NCBI GenBank assembly: GCA_050084515.1
Contig: CM114274.1
Location: forward strand, 21,514,001 to 21,578,000
Length of the DNA stretch: 64,000 nucleotides
DNA from: Blasia pusilla
Taxonomy: Eukaryota; Marchantiophyta; Marchantiopsida; Blasiales
Reading direction: 5' to 3'
Positions within the stretch are counted from its first letter, which is position 1, and each line of letters begins with the position of its first letter. Below, one piece after another: positions 11,050-20,821 of the stretch. The translations under genes and the position numbers were made by a program. Under the pieces are notes generated by a model, which saw nothing but the letters and a program-made list of their open reading frames with translations, had not been told where the DNA came from and searched no databases.

Positions 11050-13181
11050 TCACGAACAAAAACAATCCGTCGGAGAAATACAATCTGGAGACAGGAAAAG
11101 AGCCTTACCCGAATTTGACTCGTCGCGGATTGGAGTGGATACTCGCTCTTGATGATCCAAGATTGCGCCGTCCTCCACTTCAGCGACCTCTTGACGCATT
11201 GGAGGCTGAAAAGCTCGTCCCCGCTCCCTCCAGTCAAAACTAAGAAGCAGCCCCTGTCATTGAGATAAGCGTCTGCAAAGGAAAACAGGAGCGCGATCTG
11301 GTCATAAGAAAGGGGAACATTCCAGTCTGGGACCCCGTCAGACGGATTATCATCCCACAATCGCAACCCCGAGGGCAAATCACTGATCAAGAGATCCACC
11401 GCCACCTCTTCGACCACTCCATGGTCCGTCCACGGAGCGTGCCCGTTTCATTGAAGCTTCCGTCCCAGCGTTGTCAATTTCTCGATGGCGGGTGTCGACG
11501 CTTGAGAACCGAAACTTTTCAGCTCATCCAATAGATTCGTGAACTGAAGGATGACGCTTGTCCGGGTCGTTGTTTCTCTATATCTTCCCAAGGATGATGG
11601 ACTGTATTCTCCTTGGGACAACCCTGGCGCCTCTCGCTTCCGCTTCTCTCGAGTCTGAGGTCGGCTTGTTGGGGTCTCTATGACCTCAGACTCTGGTGGG
11701 ATTTTTTTCGCGGAGGACCTGGTCCGAGCCTCTCTCCCCGCTCGCCCGGACAATTCTGGCTGTGGCCTTGAATCTTCAGCCTCTCTTTGGGAAGACTCAG
11801 CCTCGGAATTCTTTGATCCCCTCGCCTTGCCTTTGAGACCCGCTGTAGATTTGTCTTTGGCTGTGTGGACCTTGGAAGCCAACTCCGCTGTCTCGAGGGC
11901 TTGCTCTTCCGCATCTCCTTCGAAAAAGTCTTCATTCTGCACAAAATTGGGGATTTCGTCCCGTCCTGCGGCCTCTACATCATAAAGCAGGCATAGATCT
12001 TTCTCAGTAATGTCCTCAGGATTGTTGAAGTCCAGCCAAATCGGGCAGTTCTCCACTTCCCAATCGGACATGCTCTGAGCCATCTCCGTCTCGTACATGG
12101 AGAACCCCTCTCTATCAGGCGGAGAAGCCCCCAGGCTGCTGGTATTTTTCGCCAGGTACATGCATTCTTACAATGGACGAGGTACGTGAACACCATACGT
12201 TGGGCAACTCTTAGTCGAAATGCATCGGCCGGCTGCTCCTGAAGATCTCGCTTCTTCTTTGCGAAATCCCTTTTTTTCCCCTTGATTTCTTCGTCAAGGT
12301 CTGCCTGAGGGAGGATGGAATCCTTGAACATCGTCTTGAAACCTGGGTTTTTGATGGGCTTGTCCCGGATGTCATCAAGCCAAAGTTCGGAATCTACAGC
12401 ACTCTCCAGGTTTGCTTCCTCCGGAAGTGGCTCTATTCTTTTCAATTCCGCTTGGAGACCATCGAGCATGGACTTCCTGATAAGCCGCAACGCGTCCCAG
12501 AATGACCATTTGCGGAGCCAGTGGGAGATCACTAGATCAAAGACACCGGGAGGATGGTGTGCCGCCCTCTTTTGGGCCTCTGTGCCCTCGACGACTGATT
12601 TTCATCAGTCGTATTCTCCTAAACTTGCTTATTCCAGACAAGGCAAATCGATGCACGCGATCGAGAGACACTTTCTCCCCAATCCGACCTTGTGGATCTT
12701 CATCCCTTTACCGCTGGCGCTTGATTATCGCCTTCAGCTCCTTGTAGAAATCCGGACCAAGTTCGGGGTTGAGAATCGCGATGTAGCGCTGCATCTTTCT
12801 TGCCGTGTACTTCGTAGTTGCAGATACTCCAACTTGGATGAATTTTGAACGCTCAGACACAGACACTTTCTCCCTCCGCTCTAGCTCCAATGCAACGCTC
12901 TTCTTGGCGGCCTGTATCTTCGACCAGCAAAGGATTGTGACGGCTGCATCTTGGGAAATAAATTTATTTGCCCAAGTCTTCTTTTTTATTTGTGCACCCT
13001 TTGCCAGCATCTCATTTACAAGGGCGTCGCCCAAGAACCCCTTGTACTCTGTCGGGTGCGTCGTTAGCACTTTCTTCACCCGATCGCAATCCTGGATCTA
13101 GTGCTGGGTGACATTCCCCTCCAATACAATCCTGCACATCCAAACTCAATATAAGAAATTTTGTAAGGTACATGGGTTCTT

Positions 13182-14060
13182 GCAACCCGTCGGATCCGAC
13201 GAATTGCATTCAAATTTGTGATTTCCTGGTTTCAACCCGTCGGACTCCGACGGGTTGTTAGATAGTCCGTATCAAAAGTGAACATATCAACCCGTCGGAG
13301 TTTGACAGGTTGCGCAATTTCAATGAAAGATGCAATTTGACGCAAAAAATGTAGCTCCCAACTTCCGAATGCAACCTGTCGGACTCCGACGAGTTGCTTT
13401 CAGCCAAAAACATCAAAAAACCTCCAAAAACAGCTTCGAGTCAAGCAACCCGTTGGACTCCGGCGAGTTGATTTCTTCAAAAAATATCCAAAAAATGCGG
13501 CGAGTCTAGCAACTCGTTGGACTCCGACGAGTTGCTTTCTTCAAAATACATCCAAAGCATGTGGCCAGTTGAGCAACTCGTCGGACTCCAACGAGTTGCC
13601 TTGGGCCAAAAACATCCTAAACGTGTGGTCAGTCGAACAACTCGTCGGAGTTCGACGAGTTGCTTTCATCCAAAAACATAAAAAAAACCTCCAAAAATAG
13701 CTACGATTCAAGCAACCCGTCGGACTCCAACGAGTTGCTTTCTTCAAAAAACATCCAAAAAATGCGGCGAGTCGAGCAACTTGTCCGACTCCGACGAGTT
13801 TCTTTCTTCAAAATACATCCAAAGAATGATGCTAGTCGAGCAACTCGTCGGAGTTCAACGAGTTGCTTTGGGCCAAAAACATCCTAAACATGTGGTCAGT
13901 CGAACAACTCGTCGGACTCCGACCAGTTGCTTTCGGCCAAAAACATCTTATACCATTGATCACTCGAGCAACTCGTCGGAGTCCGACGAATTGCTTTCGG
14001 CCAAAAACATCCCAAAAATAGTGGCGACTCAAACCACTTGTCGGAGTCCGACGGTTTGCA
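13182..14060. repeat. ~64-bp-period palindrome array in intron 2 of element 2
   Basis: Palindromes begin at about 13182, 13233, 13287, 13371, 13445, 13509, 13573, 13637, 13712, 13775, 13840, 13903, 13968 and 14031. From 13445 onward the spacing is mostly 63-65 bp (one 74-75 interval). Spacers alternate between two related types, one like TTCAAAAAACATCCAAAAAA and one like GGGCCAAAAACATCCTAAAC. The array fills the 945-bp intron (14076-13132). Many copies here use CAACTCGTCGGA in place of CAACCCGTCGGA. Confidence 0.9.
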
Positions 14061-15370
14061 GCAAGAAGAAACTTACGTGTTCATGGCATGCATGGCCATC
14101 TCCATCATCGCCATGTGATGAGGGTATGGATGAAGCACCACTGCCTTCACGCAAACATGTGCCTCCAAGGAGTTTGGGCGCTCCTCTGCAAACTTTTTCC
14201 ATGCCATGAACGTGTGATTTCCATCCCACATGAAGAAATAGAGGTTCCTCATCCAGCTGAATTCCGTCCCCTCTACTTGCCTTCTGAATTCTTGATCTCT
14301 CATCCTCCAGAATGTGTCGAGCGATTCCAAGTCCTCCTCCGTAACCAGCGCTTGGGTTCCATGGTCATTGTAAGGTTGAACATAGAACAGAGGGAAGCTT
14401 TCGACGTAGGATGCTGTCACCGCCGATTGTTTGAGCTTCGCAATATCCTCCTAGACTGAATTTCGCGGACGTACTCCATTGTCCGCAATCGGCAGAGTGG
14501 AATTCTCAAGGCGTTGTGGCCCGCCATCAGTGCCATCTGCTTTACCACCTGTCACGACGGGGACAAGATCAATAAGCTACATTGAATTGCCAATGAATTG
14601 CAGCATGGACCTTCACATAATTCAAAAAGCACAGATCCTCTCTTACCCGCTGGAAGATTGGGTCGGTGTCTTGGCCAGCCAACTGCTCTGAGACAGGAGC
14701 TCGCAAGTCCACTGGAAACTCGTCGATCCGATGGAGGTTGATTTCTTCCGCCGGGCTTAGAGACGAAGATGACCGCTCTCCTACTTCTTCAGCGATGTCC
14801 ACCATCTCCACGCTGGCGGTCCTCATGACCTCATCGTCCATGACTTGAACTTCGGCCGTTTCCGCTATATTGATTGTGTCCCTGGACTTCATCGGGGATA
14901 TTTCCCGCATCTCAACACTTTTGGTTGGACGGGCACGGCTTTCTTCAATGGCTTTTGCTTTTTCCCTACGAGCTTTAGCCAATTCTGCTCTCCTCACCGA
15001 CGCGTCCAGACGCTTCTTTTCTCGCTTTTCGTTGGAGACCCTTTTCTTCAAGGCCTACGATGCCTCAGCCTCTGCGTTCTATTTATTGAGCGCCTCCTGT
15101 ACACGTTTTGCAAGAAGCTCTTGCTTGTGCATCTCCACTTCCCTTTCCCGCTCCTCGATTTCTTGCTGCCTTCTCTCATTGGCCGAACGAGGCCCTAGAG
15201 ATGGTGACGCAGAAGTCCTCATGGACTTGGGAGTGAAGCTCCCAGACTTGTTTGCATGAGATTTTTTCCTCATCATTTTTCCCATAAATGCCTCCACCTA
15301 TGTGCACGATGAATCGCTTGATGAGTTGCCTTGATGATGTCGAGATGAGTCGCCTGGATGGGTAGCTCGA

Positions 15371-15465
15371 ATCGTCTCACGATCGTTTGGTCGAACCGTC
15401 TCGCGATCGTTTCCTCGAATCGTCTCGCAATCGTTCGCTTGTATCGTCTCGCGATGAGTCGCTGT
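15371..15465. repeat. CGTCTCGCGATCGTT minisatellite ahead of the methyltransferase-like gene
   Basis: Four to five imperfect units related to CGAATCGTCTCGCGATCGTT lie between the TATA box of the minus-strand gene and its first ATG, so probably in its 5' leader. Each unit contains the self-complementary core CGCGATCG or a variant. Element 1 has only a trace of this at about 6185-6260. Confidence 0.7.
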
Positions 15466-15555
15466 GTAGAAAGCCCCTTGGTATCTGGTCAGCTGCTGCG
15501 CGGGAGAGCAATGGAGATCGCGAAATGAAAAACCGGAAATGAGCGATTTCTCTCA

Positions 15556-15563
15556 TATTTATA
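15556..15563 (-). promoter_or_regulatory. TATA box of element 2 methyltransferase-like gene
   Basis: The minus strand reads AAAAGTATAAATATGAGAG, a good plant TATA box, about 260 bp upstream of the ATG at 15297. It points away from the transposase TATA at 16773, so the 1.2 kb between them is a divergent promoter region. Confidence 0.6.
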
Positions 15564-15650
15564 CTTTTCGAGCCGTTGGGCTGACCGTTGGGTCGCATCG
15601 TCCTTCCAACGGCGACGTGCCGGACGTTACAGAAGTTTGGACGTGAAAAA

Positions 15651-16401
15651 CAACAATCCGACGGCTTCGACGGGTTGCACGCTTCCCGAGGGTTCAAGGC
15701 ATCCGTCCTCGTGGCAACCCGTCGGAGTCCGACAAGTTGCGCGCCTCCGTCGTCCTGGGATGAGAACGCGAGGTGCACAAGCAACCCGTCAGAGACCGAC
15801 AGGTTGAGCGCCTCCGCCGTCTTCGAACAAGAACGCGAGATACCCGCGCAACCCGTCAAAGACCGACAGGTTGCGCGTCTCTGCCGTCTTCGGACAAGAA
15901 CAGGAGGTACCCGCGCAACCCGTCAGAGACCGTTGGGTTGCACGCTTCCCTTGTCAAGGGATAACAATGCGGGCTTCACGCGCAACTCGTCGGAGGCCGA
16001 CAGGTTGCACGCTTCCTTCATGTAAGCGAAACAAGGCAAGGCCCTTGCGCAACCCGTCTGAGGGCGACGGGTTGCACGCCTCGTCGTCTTTGGGCAAGAA
16101 GGTGCGGAACTCATCGGAAACAGACGGTTTGCATGCTTCCTTCATGTAAGTGTTACACCGTGAGATAATTGGGCAACCCGTCTGATGCCGACAGGTTGCG
16201 CACCTTCGCCATCTTCGGGCAAGAAGGCGCGGTACCTACGCAACTCGTCGGAGAGCGACAGGTTGCCAGCTTCGTTCATGTTTGCGTTACAAGGTAAGGT
16301 AGAAGCGTGCAACCCGTCTGAAGCCGACGGGTTGCAGGCTTTGCTTAGCTTGGGTTAATAGTTGAGTTACCAAGGCAACCCGTTGGTTATCGACAGGTTG
16401 C
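15651..16401. repeat. 67-bp-period palindrome array in the divergent promoter of element 2
   Basis: Palindromes start at about 15651, 15714, 15781, 15848, 15915, 15982, 16049, 16106, 16173, 16240, 16309 and 16375. Intervals are 67 bp with few exceptions (57, 69, 66). Each unit is a 27-bp palindrome plus a ~40-bp spacer containing GCACGCTTCC or GCGCCTCCGTCGTC-like text. The array lies entirely between the two divergent TATA boxes (15556-15563 and 16773-16778). Element 1 keeps only a fragment of it (about 6340-6460). Confidence 0.92.
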
Positions 16402-16772
16402 ACGCTTTCCTATCCCTCGGAAAAAATGCGACAACGTATTGTTCCGAGGAAACCCATTGCAATCCGACGAGTCACAAGATGTACCCTGAGTTGGACAAGC
16501 CCGCAAAAACAAGCGATATCTTGTGTTTGATGCTAGCAAAATCGCCTCAAAAGATCTTCGGTCGGCAAGAAGGGGATACCAACCCAACGGACTCCGACGG
16601 GTTCCAAAAACATGAAGTGTGCTTCGCAACGCACGTCTCTACTTCCCAAATCCTGTAACCCACCTCACTCCGACACCTTGCAAGAGAATTGAATCCATTG
16701 TCAGACAATTTGACCTACCAAACTTCATCTTGTCAATCAAATTCTGTCAGGAGAATCTGAGTTCCTATTCAC

Positions 16773-16778
16773 TATAAA
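16773..16778 (+). promoter_or_regulatory. TATA box of element 2 transposase
   Basis: CACTATAAATTAAACATTC, 41-46 bp upstream of the ATG at 16819, is conserved with element 1 (6905). The close spacing implies a very short leader if this ATG is used. Confidence 0.6.
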
Positions 16779-16818
16779 TTAAACATTCTCATTCTCCTCC
16801 CATTGGAATCTTCGGGGA

Positions 16819-19800
16819 ATGGATAATTATGTGAAGCTCACTTTTGGCAGTCATCTAGCGGCTCTTCCTCAATCAGAAATCGTTCGACCGCAAGCTCTTG
16901 AGTCTTTCATAGCAGTGGATGAAAATTTTATCTCTGTTCGATTTCTTCTCCAAATTGGAACCATCTTTGTATCCAAGGATGTTAGGGTGGACGGTACGGA
17001 GGACATAATAGGTGAGACAGTCCAGCCAGTGATTGCAGACCGTAAAGTATGGAATCTCCTACCTCTAGCAAATGGTCAATATAGAGTTTACGGCTTGCCC
17101 TTGAATTCCTCTGTTTCCCAAGTATACGGTCGAGAATTTCCTAGTGCACCGAGCTCTACATTTGCAACTCCTAGCTCAGTAGATCCGGCTTCGACTCCAA
17201 CTTCACACGCTCATAACAATGTTGTTCTTCCTGAAGAGATTCCATATGTTATCAACCTCAGTGGATCTGTCGGACACCAACCGAGCCCTCTGTCCACCTA
17301 CTCGTTCCTCTTGCGAGTATTAGGCAATAGTTTGCTATCGTCTCTGGCCTTGAAAATGTTCAAGCACATTCTTGTCGACAAGCTGCCGCCCACATACGAT
17401 GGTAATTGCATTTTTGAGTTGCCTCCACTTGCTGCTCTTGCTCGAAAGAAAGATGGAGGACGCTTGAAGGGTATGGACAGAAAGTCTGATTTTCATCGAT
17501 GGTGCAGGCTTCAACGGACTAGTGCTTCAATTCCAGATGGTCCTTGTATTGTCTCCCGCCGCCAATGCGTTGGAGCCTTGGAGTGTAGAAGTCCAGCATG
17601 CACATATCTAGAGCGCAACGGGCGAGTCAATACGTTGCAATTCCCCCCCAAGAATGCAGAAACTCCATACGAGGTCGGTGCCACCATACCGCCGGGAGGC
17701 CATCGATGTCCTCATTTTCAGGCATCGCCCTTCTGCATTGGAGCGTGTCCTGCATACATATTTTTCATTGTCCATGACTTGGGCTCCACGTCAGAGTACA
17801 TAAGGCTGGCAGTTCATGTTGGCTCCCACACTCGTCCTGTAACAGATGCAATTCAAAGACACATCAAGGAGGATGTGGCGAAGAAAGTTATCGAGGTCTA
17901 CAGAAACTCTCCGGGTTCAAAGCCCGGAGTGATCAAGCTCACAATAGCATCACAAATTTGTGAACAATTGCTTGGAATCCCTGCACAGGGCGAGATCACG
18001 GCGGCTAAGGAGAAACAACTCTCGGAAAATCTCGCATTTCTCGCTAATCCTGAATGCTTCCGGAATTTGCTGCGTCAAAGACGAGTTCTGGGCCATGAAA
18101 ATGGGTGCTCACATTTATGACCATGTGGAGAAGGGACTCAAAACTATATTAGTCTGTGAAGTAAAGGCATAAGACATTGGCAGTTTGAAGATGTGCTGGT
18201 TACTCTTATTGGAGGTGGTGAAGGAAAACAAAAGGCCACCTCCGAATTTATGGGTTCATGGTGGACAATGCACAACCTGGGTGGATTGCTATCCGAGAAG
18301 TGTTCTGGGGTGGAGAGGTTCAACCGGAGAGGGAAAGGTCGGATGCTTTCCATTGGCAACAGTCTGTGACCCAGTACACCAAATCTTGCTTCAAGGAGAA
18401 TAAGAGGACATAGCATGTCACTCTACTCCAACGCTGCAAGGACAGCAAAACCTTGAAACAGGCCATGGAATGCCAAGAAGAACTTCATGGGTGGTGGAGG
18501 AAGCATGCGATTGAGGGGAAGTACAAAGAGTTGTGCTCTTGGTTGAGTTGGTGGACTGTACGTATGAGACAATGGGGAAACTTCATGCGGCAGGTATGCA
18601 AGTCACATGTATACAAGGCTTGCAAATAGTTCGACCTGGATGGGTTTTGGATGACTTGCACTTGGATCTTCCAGAGTGGCCAAAGGTTCTTCCAACCCGT
18701 CTGAATCCGACGGGTTGTTGTAGGTGGGTTTAGGGTTGCAACACGTCGCGACCAGACGCGTCGCAGAGTCATTCATGGGATGCCTCGTCCTTGCAACCCG
18801 TCAAGTTTCGACAGGTAGCTTGTTTCTTTGACTCCTGAGCTATTTTTGTTCCCTTCTAACATTTCCGTCGTTGTAGGGATTGAACATTCATGAAAATGCC
18901 CTCTGCCCCAACACAATTGGAGCAGAAAGTGTTCATTCCTCCTGGAGGTCGTCACAAGCATGCCAAAGAATTTCACTTGTGGAGGCATGCCAACAAGACC
19001 AGGCAAGAGCAATGCTACAGTCTGCAGCATCCCATATCTTCCTCACAAAAGGCATAACAAAAGGAAGGGGGCCGTCGATCTACGAGCTCTATGTCAGGGC
19101 GGCTGTGAGATCTGGTGATGAAAAACTGCATGTGGAAGCCTTCAACCGGTGCGTAGCTGGAACTCTCCTTGAGCAAGACGTACACATTGGTGGGGATATT
19201 CGTGGGTGGGTTTCAAGACGTCCCATAAAGATGGTGGTAGAGCAGTCCGAGCGAGACTCGTGGAGACCAGATATGTATCTTGACTTCAGGCTAGAGAAGA
19301 GGCACCATCGAGGAACGAATCCGGTGATTGATTTGGATGAGGAAATTATGCCGCCCATGTATTTTGGGACCCCGGACCGCTCCCAAATCCGTGATGGAGA
19401 CCCTTCTCCAAAATCAATGAATGTCTTATTTCAAAAGCCCTCCGTTGCTAGAAGTTCGCAACATCCGGTCACTGGAGTGGTTCAACAATATGGGATTCCG
19501 GTAATGGAGGTGGATTGCAACCTAAAACGGTGGCATATATCTGAGAGCAACCTAGGACATGGACCCACCTACAGGGCATGATCTGATGGCATTAGGAGAG
19601 CATGCGGCACTTTCCTAAATAAGAACTATATAAGGACTGGACGACCACTGCCTGGGTTTTGGGGACTCAAAACCTTTGATCGTTTCACGAGGACCGGGGA
19701 TCAATTGAAGTACTTCTTCTATCCAAATGAATCTTGCGCTTTCCGGAAGTCTTATCCGGCTGCCATTGGAGCTCCAGGGAATACCCCCACGATTTGGCCC

Positions 19801-20378
19801 ATTGCCGCAGATACGAACTGCACTCAAGTCGAAGTGGACAATCTTACAAGTGCCGGTTTCATACTCGTAGACGGGGGAAGTTCGAAGCATGTTCGCATTA
19901 CAGAGACCTTCTCATTTCATATTCAACCCAAGATTGATGTCAACATGTACCCGGAGAAGGTGGATGATCTCAATCCACTATTTTTTTTGAGTCTAGAAAT
20001 GGGGTGAAGAGAAACAAAATGTGTAGGCCAATGGTGGAGAGAGCAAAGCAAATTGCATCAACTCGGGAGGAAAAAATGGAGATCATCGCCATGAAAGATG
20101 TCCAGAGTGGCAATGTAATAGGAAGGATGTATTGGGTCAGGAACAACACTGTAAATTCAAGTGTCATAAGGGTGTATGTGGTGCACATCTGTTGCTTTCC
20201 CACATGTTCATGTGATGACTTTGTCCAAAGAGAGACAAGTGGCAAAAGGTATTTCCCTTGTAAGCACATCTACTATGTGTTGCTGGTAGTTTTAAGAGAG
20301 TCGAAGGTAGGAGTAGGAATCCACCAACCAATTCTGTCCCTCAAAGAAGTGCGAAGTATTTTCAATAAACCACTTTGA
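16819..20378 (+). pseudogene. Element 2 Mutator-like transposase (GCM/WRKY-like cluster, DDE region, SWIM finger)
   Basis: Exon 1 (16819-18593) is open for its first 433 codons. It contains a Cys/His cluster at about residues 235-340 (RRQCVGALECRSPAC, HRCPHFQASPFC, CPAY, HVGSHTRP) resembling the GCM1/WRKY zinc fold. A ~230-bp internal deletion after ...CFRNLLRQ removes the first catalytic region; the rest continues, frame-shifted, as IYDHVEKGLKT...WWRKHAIEG and ends QWGNFMRQ at donor CAG|GTATGC. The intron is 18594-18876. Exon 2 (18877-20378) is open in pieces: KVFIPPGG..., LKYFFYPNES..., then a SWIM finger (FPTCSCDDFVQ...PCKHIYYVLL). A frame change precedes the SWIM part. In MULEs this protein binds the terminal repeats and cuts and joins DNA in the nucleus; this copy should not. 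Confidence 0.8.
18693..18819. repeat. Palindromes in transposase intron of element 2
   Basis: Copies at 18693-18719 and about 18793-18819, with a degenerate one at about 18737-18763, all within the 283-bp intron 18594-18876. Element 1 has a much larger set in the same intron. Confidence 0.8.
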
Positions 20379-20557
20379 GGATGCAAAATGAGGTTTTAGA
20401 TTATACTTTCATTTTTCCATAACCTTCACTTTGAGCTTGAGCTCTATTTAGCCCAGGGCAAATGATAGATTGTTTCCAGACCTTGGATGGAAAAAGAAAA
20501 TTGGTTCCACACTTATGATTCCACTAATTTTTCAGTTTGTAAATTTTGTGCAATTTG

Positions 20558-20585
20558 CAACCGGTAGGACTCAGATGGGTTTCCA
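20558..20585. repeat. Degenerate palindrome in 3' flank of element 2 transposase
   Basis: GCAACCGGTAGGACTC followed by a decayed right arm. It is the positional counterpart of the well-preserved copy at 24291-24317 in element 1, so each transposase gene has one palindrome about 180 bp after its stop codon. Confidence 0.7.
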
Positions 20586-20739
20586 AAATATGGAAGAGGA
20601 AAAAAAACTGTGGGACTGCTTAATAACTGAGCAAAAAAGTGCAAAAAAATTCACACAAAAAGTTTCCTCTCTTCAACCCAACGGAAACTCTCTTCAAATC
20701 ATAGGAAACTCTCTTAAAAAAAGTATCTATTTCGGTTGA

Positions 20740-20817
20740 AGGTAGTTTCCTCTCTCCTCTCTCCTCTCTTCCTCTATCCTCTCTCCTCTCTTCCTCTCTT
20801 CCTCTCCTCTTACCGCA
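20740..20817 (-). repeat. Right terminal inverted repeat of element 2
   Basis: A CT-rich tract of TCCTCTCTCC-type units ending CTCTTACC, complementary to the left GA-rich end. A few bases (GCACCTC, ending with C20821) separate it from the target duplication AGGAAAATC. A close copy at 24480-24550 forms the right end of element 1. Confidence 0.65.
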
Positions 20818-20821
20818 CCTC

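Larger units (their letters stand above)
10103..15297 (-). pseudogene. Element 2 ParB-like + beta-class DNA methyltransferase-like gene (four exons)
   Basis: Predicted minus-strand exons, all with GT-AG ends: 15297-14647, 14548-14077, 13131-11109, 10614-10103. Exon 1 encodes an R/E/K-rich coiled coil (two stops near 15075-15050). Exon 2 fits a ParB-like domain: EDIAKLKQSA..., PLFYVQPY, then WDGNHTFMAWKKF and HVCVKAVVL; one base is deleted near its start. Exon 3 holds a helical region (KKVLTTHP...KAIIKRQR), a KR-rich linker, then VDLLISDLPSG followed by GCFLVLTGG, like motif IV and the following strand of N4/N6 amino-methyltransferases. Exon 4 reads REKSPALMQTLI, RPGDLVFD, GLSGAS, GRNILCLEGR, like motif X plus the SAM-binding motif I. 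The IV-before-I order is the beta class. Several stops and frameshifts make this copy inactive. Presumed ancestral role: sequence-specific DNA modification or binding (inference). Confidence 0.72.
8189..20821. mobile_element. Element 2: 12.6-kb Mutator-like transposon with divergent methyltransferase-like and transposase genes
   Basis: A complete nested element flanked by a perfect 9-bp target duplication. Left to right it has a GA-rich terminus, a ~1.8-kb non-coding subterminal region with a direct repeat, a minus-strand ParB/methyltransferase-like gene (15297-10103), a shared promoter region with two divergent TATA boxes and a 67-bp-period palindrome array, a plus-strand transposase (16819-20378), and a CT-rich right terminus. 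The outer ends are imperfectly inverted: GTAAGAGAGGAGAGGAAGAG on the left against GTAAGAGGAGAGGAAGAG read inward from the right. Both genes carry disabling changes. Confidence 0.85.

Noticed and set aside
15588-16149. Arg-rich open stretches across the 67-bp array (NPSETDRLHAS-type repeats)
   Set aside because: They are a by-product of a 67-bp repeat read in rotating frames, and no conserved start or splice context is present.
15651-16401. Rho-independent terminators formed by the palindromes
   Set aside because: The palindromes have no T-run after the stem, occur in both orientations by symmetry, and the DNA is eukaryotic.
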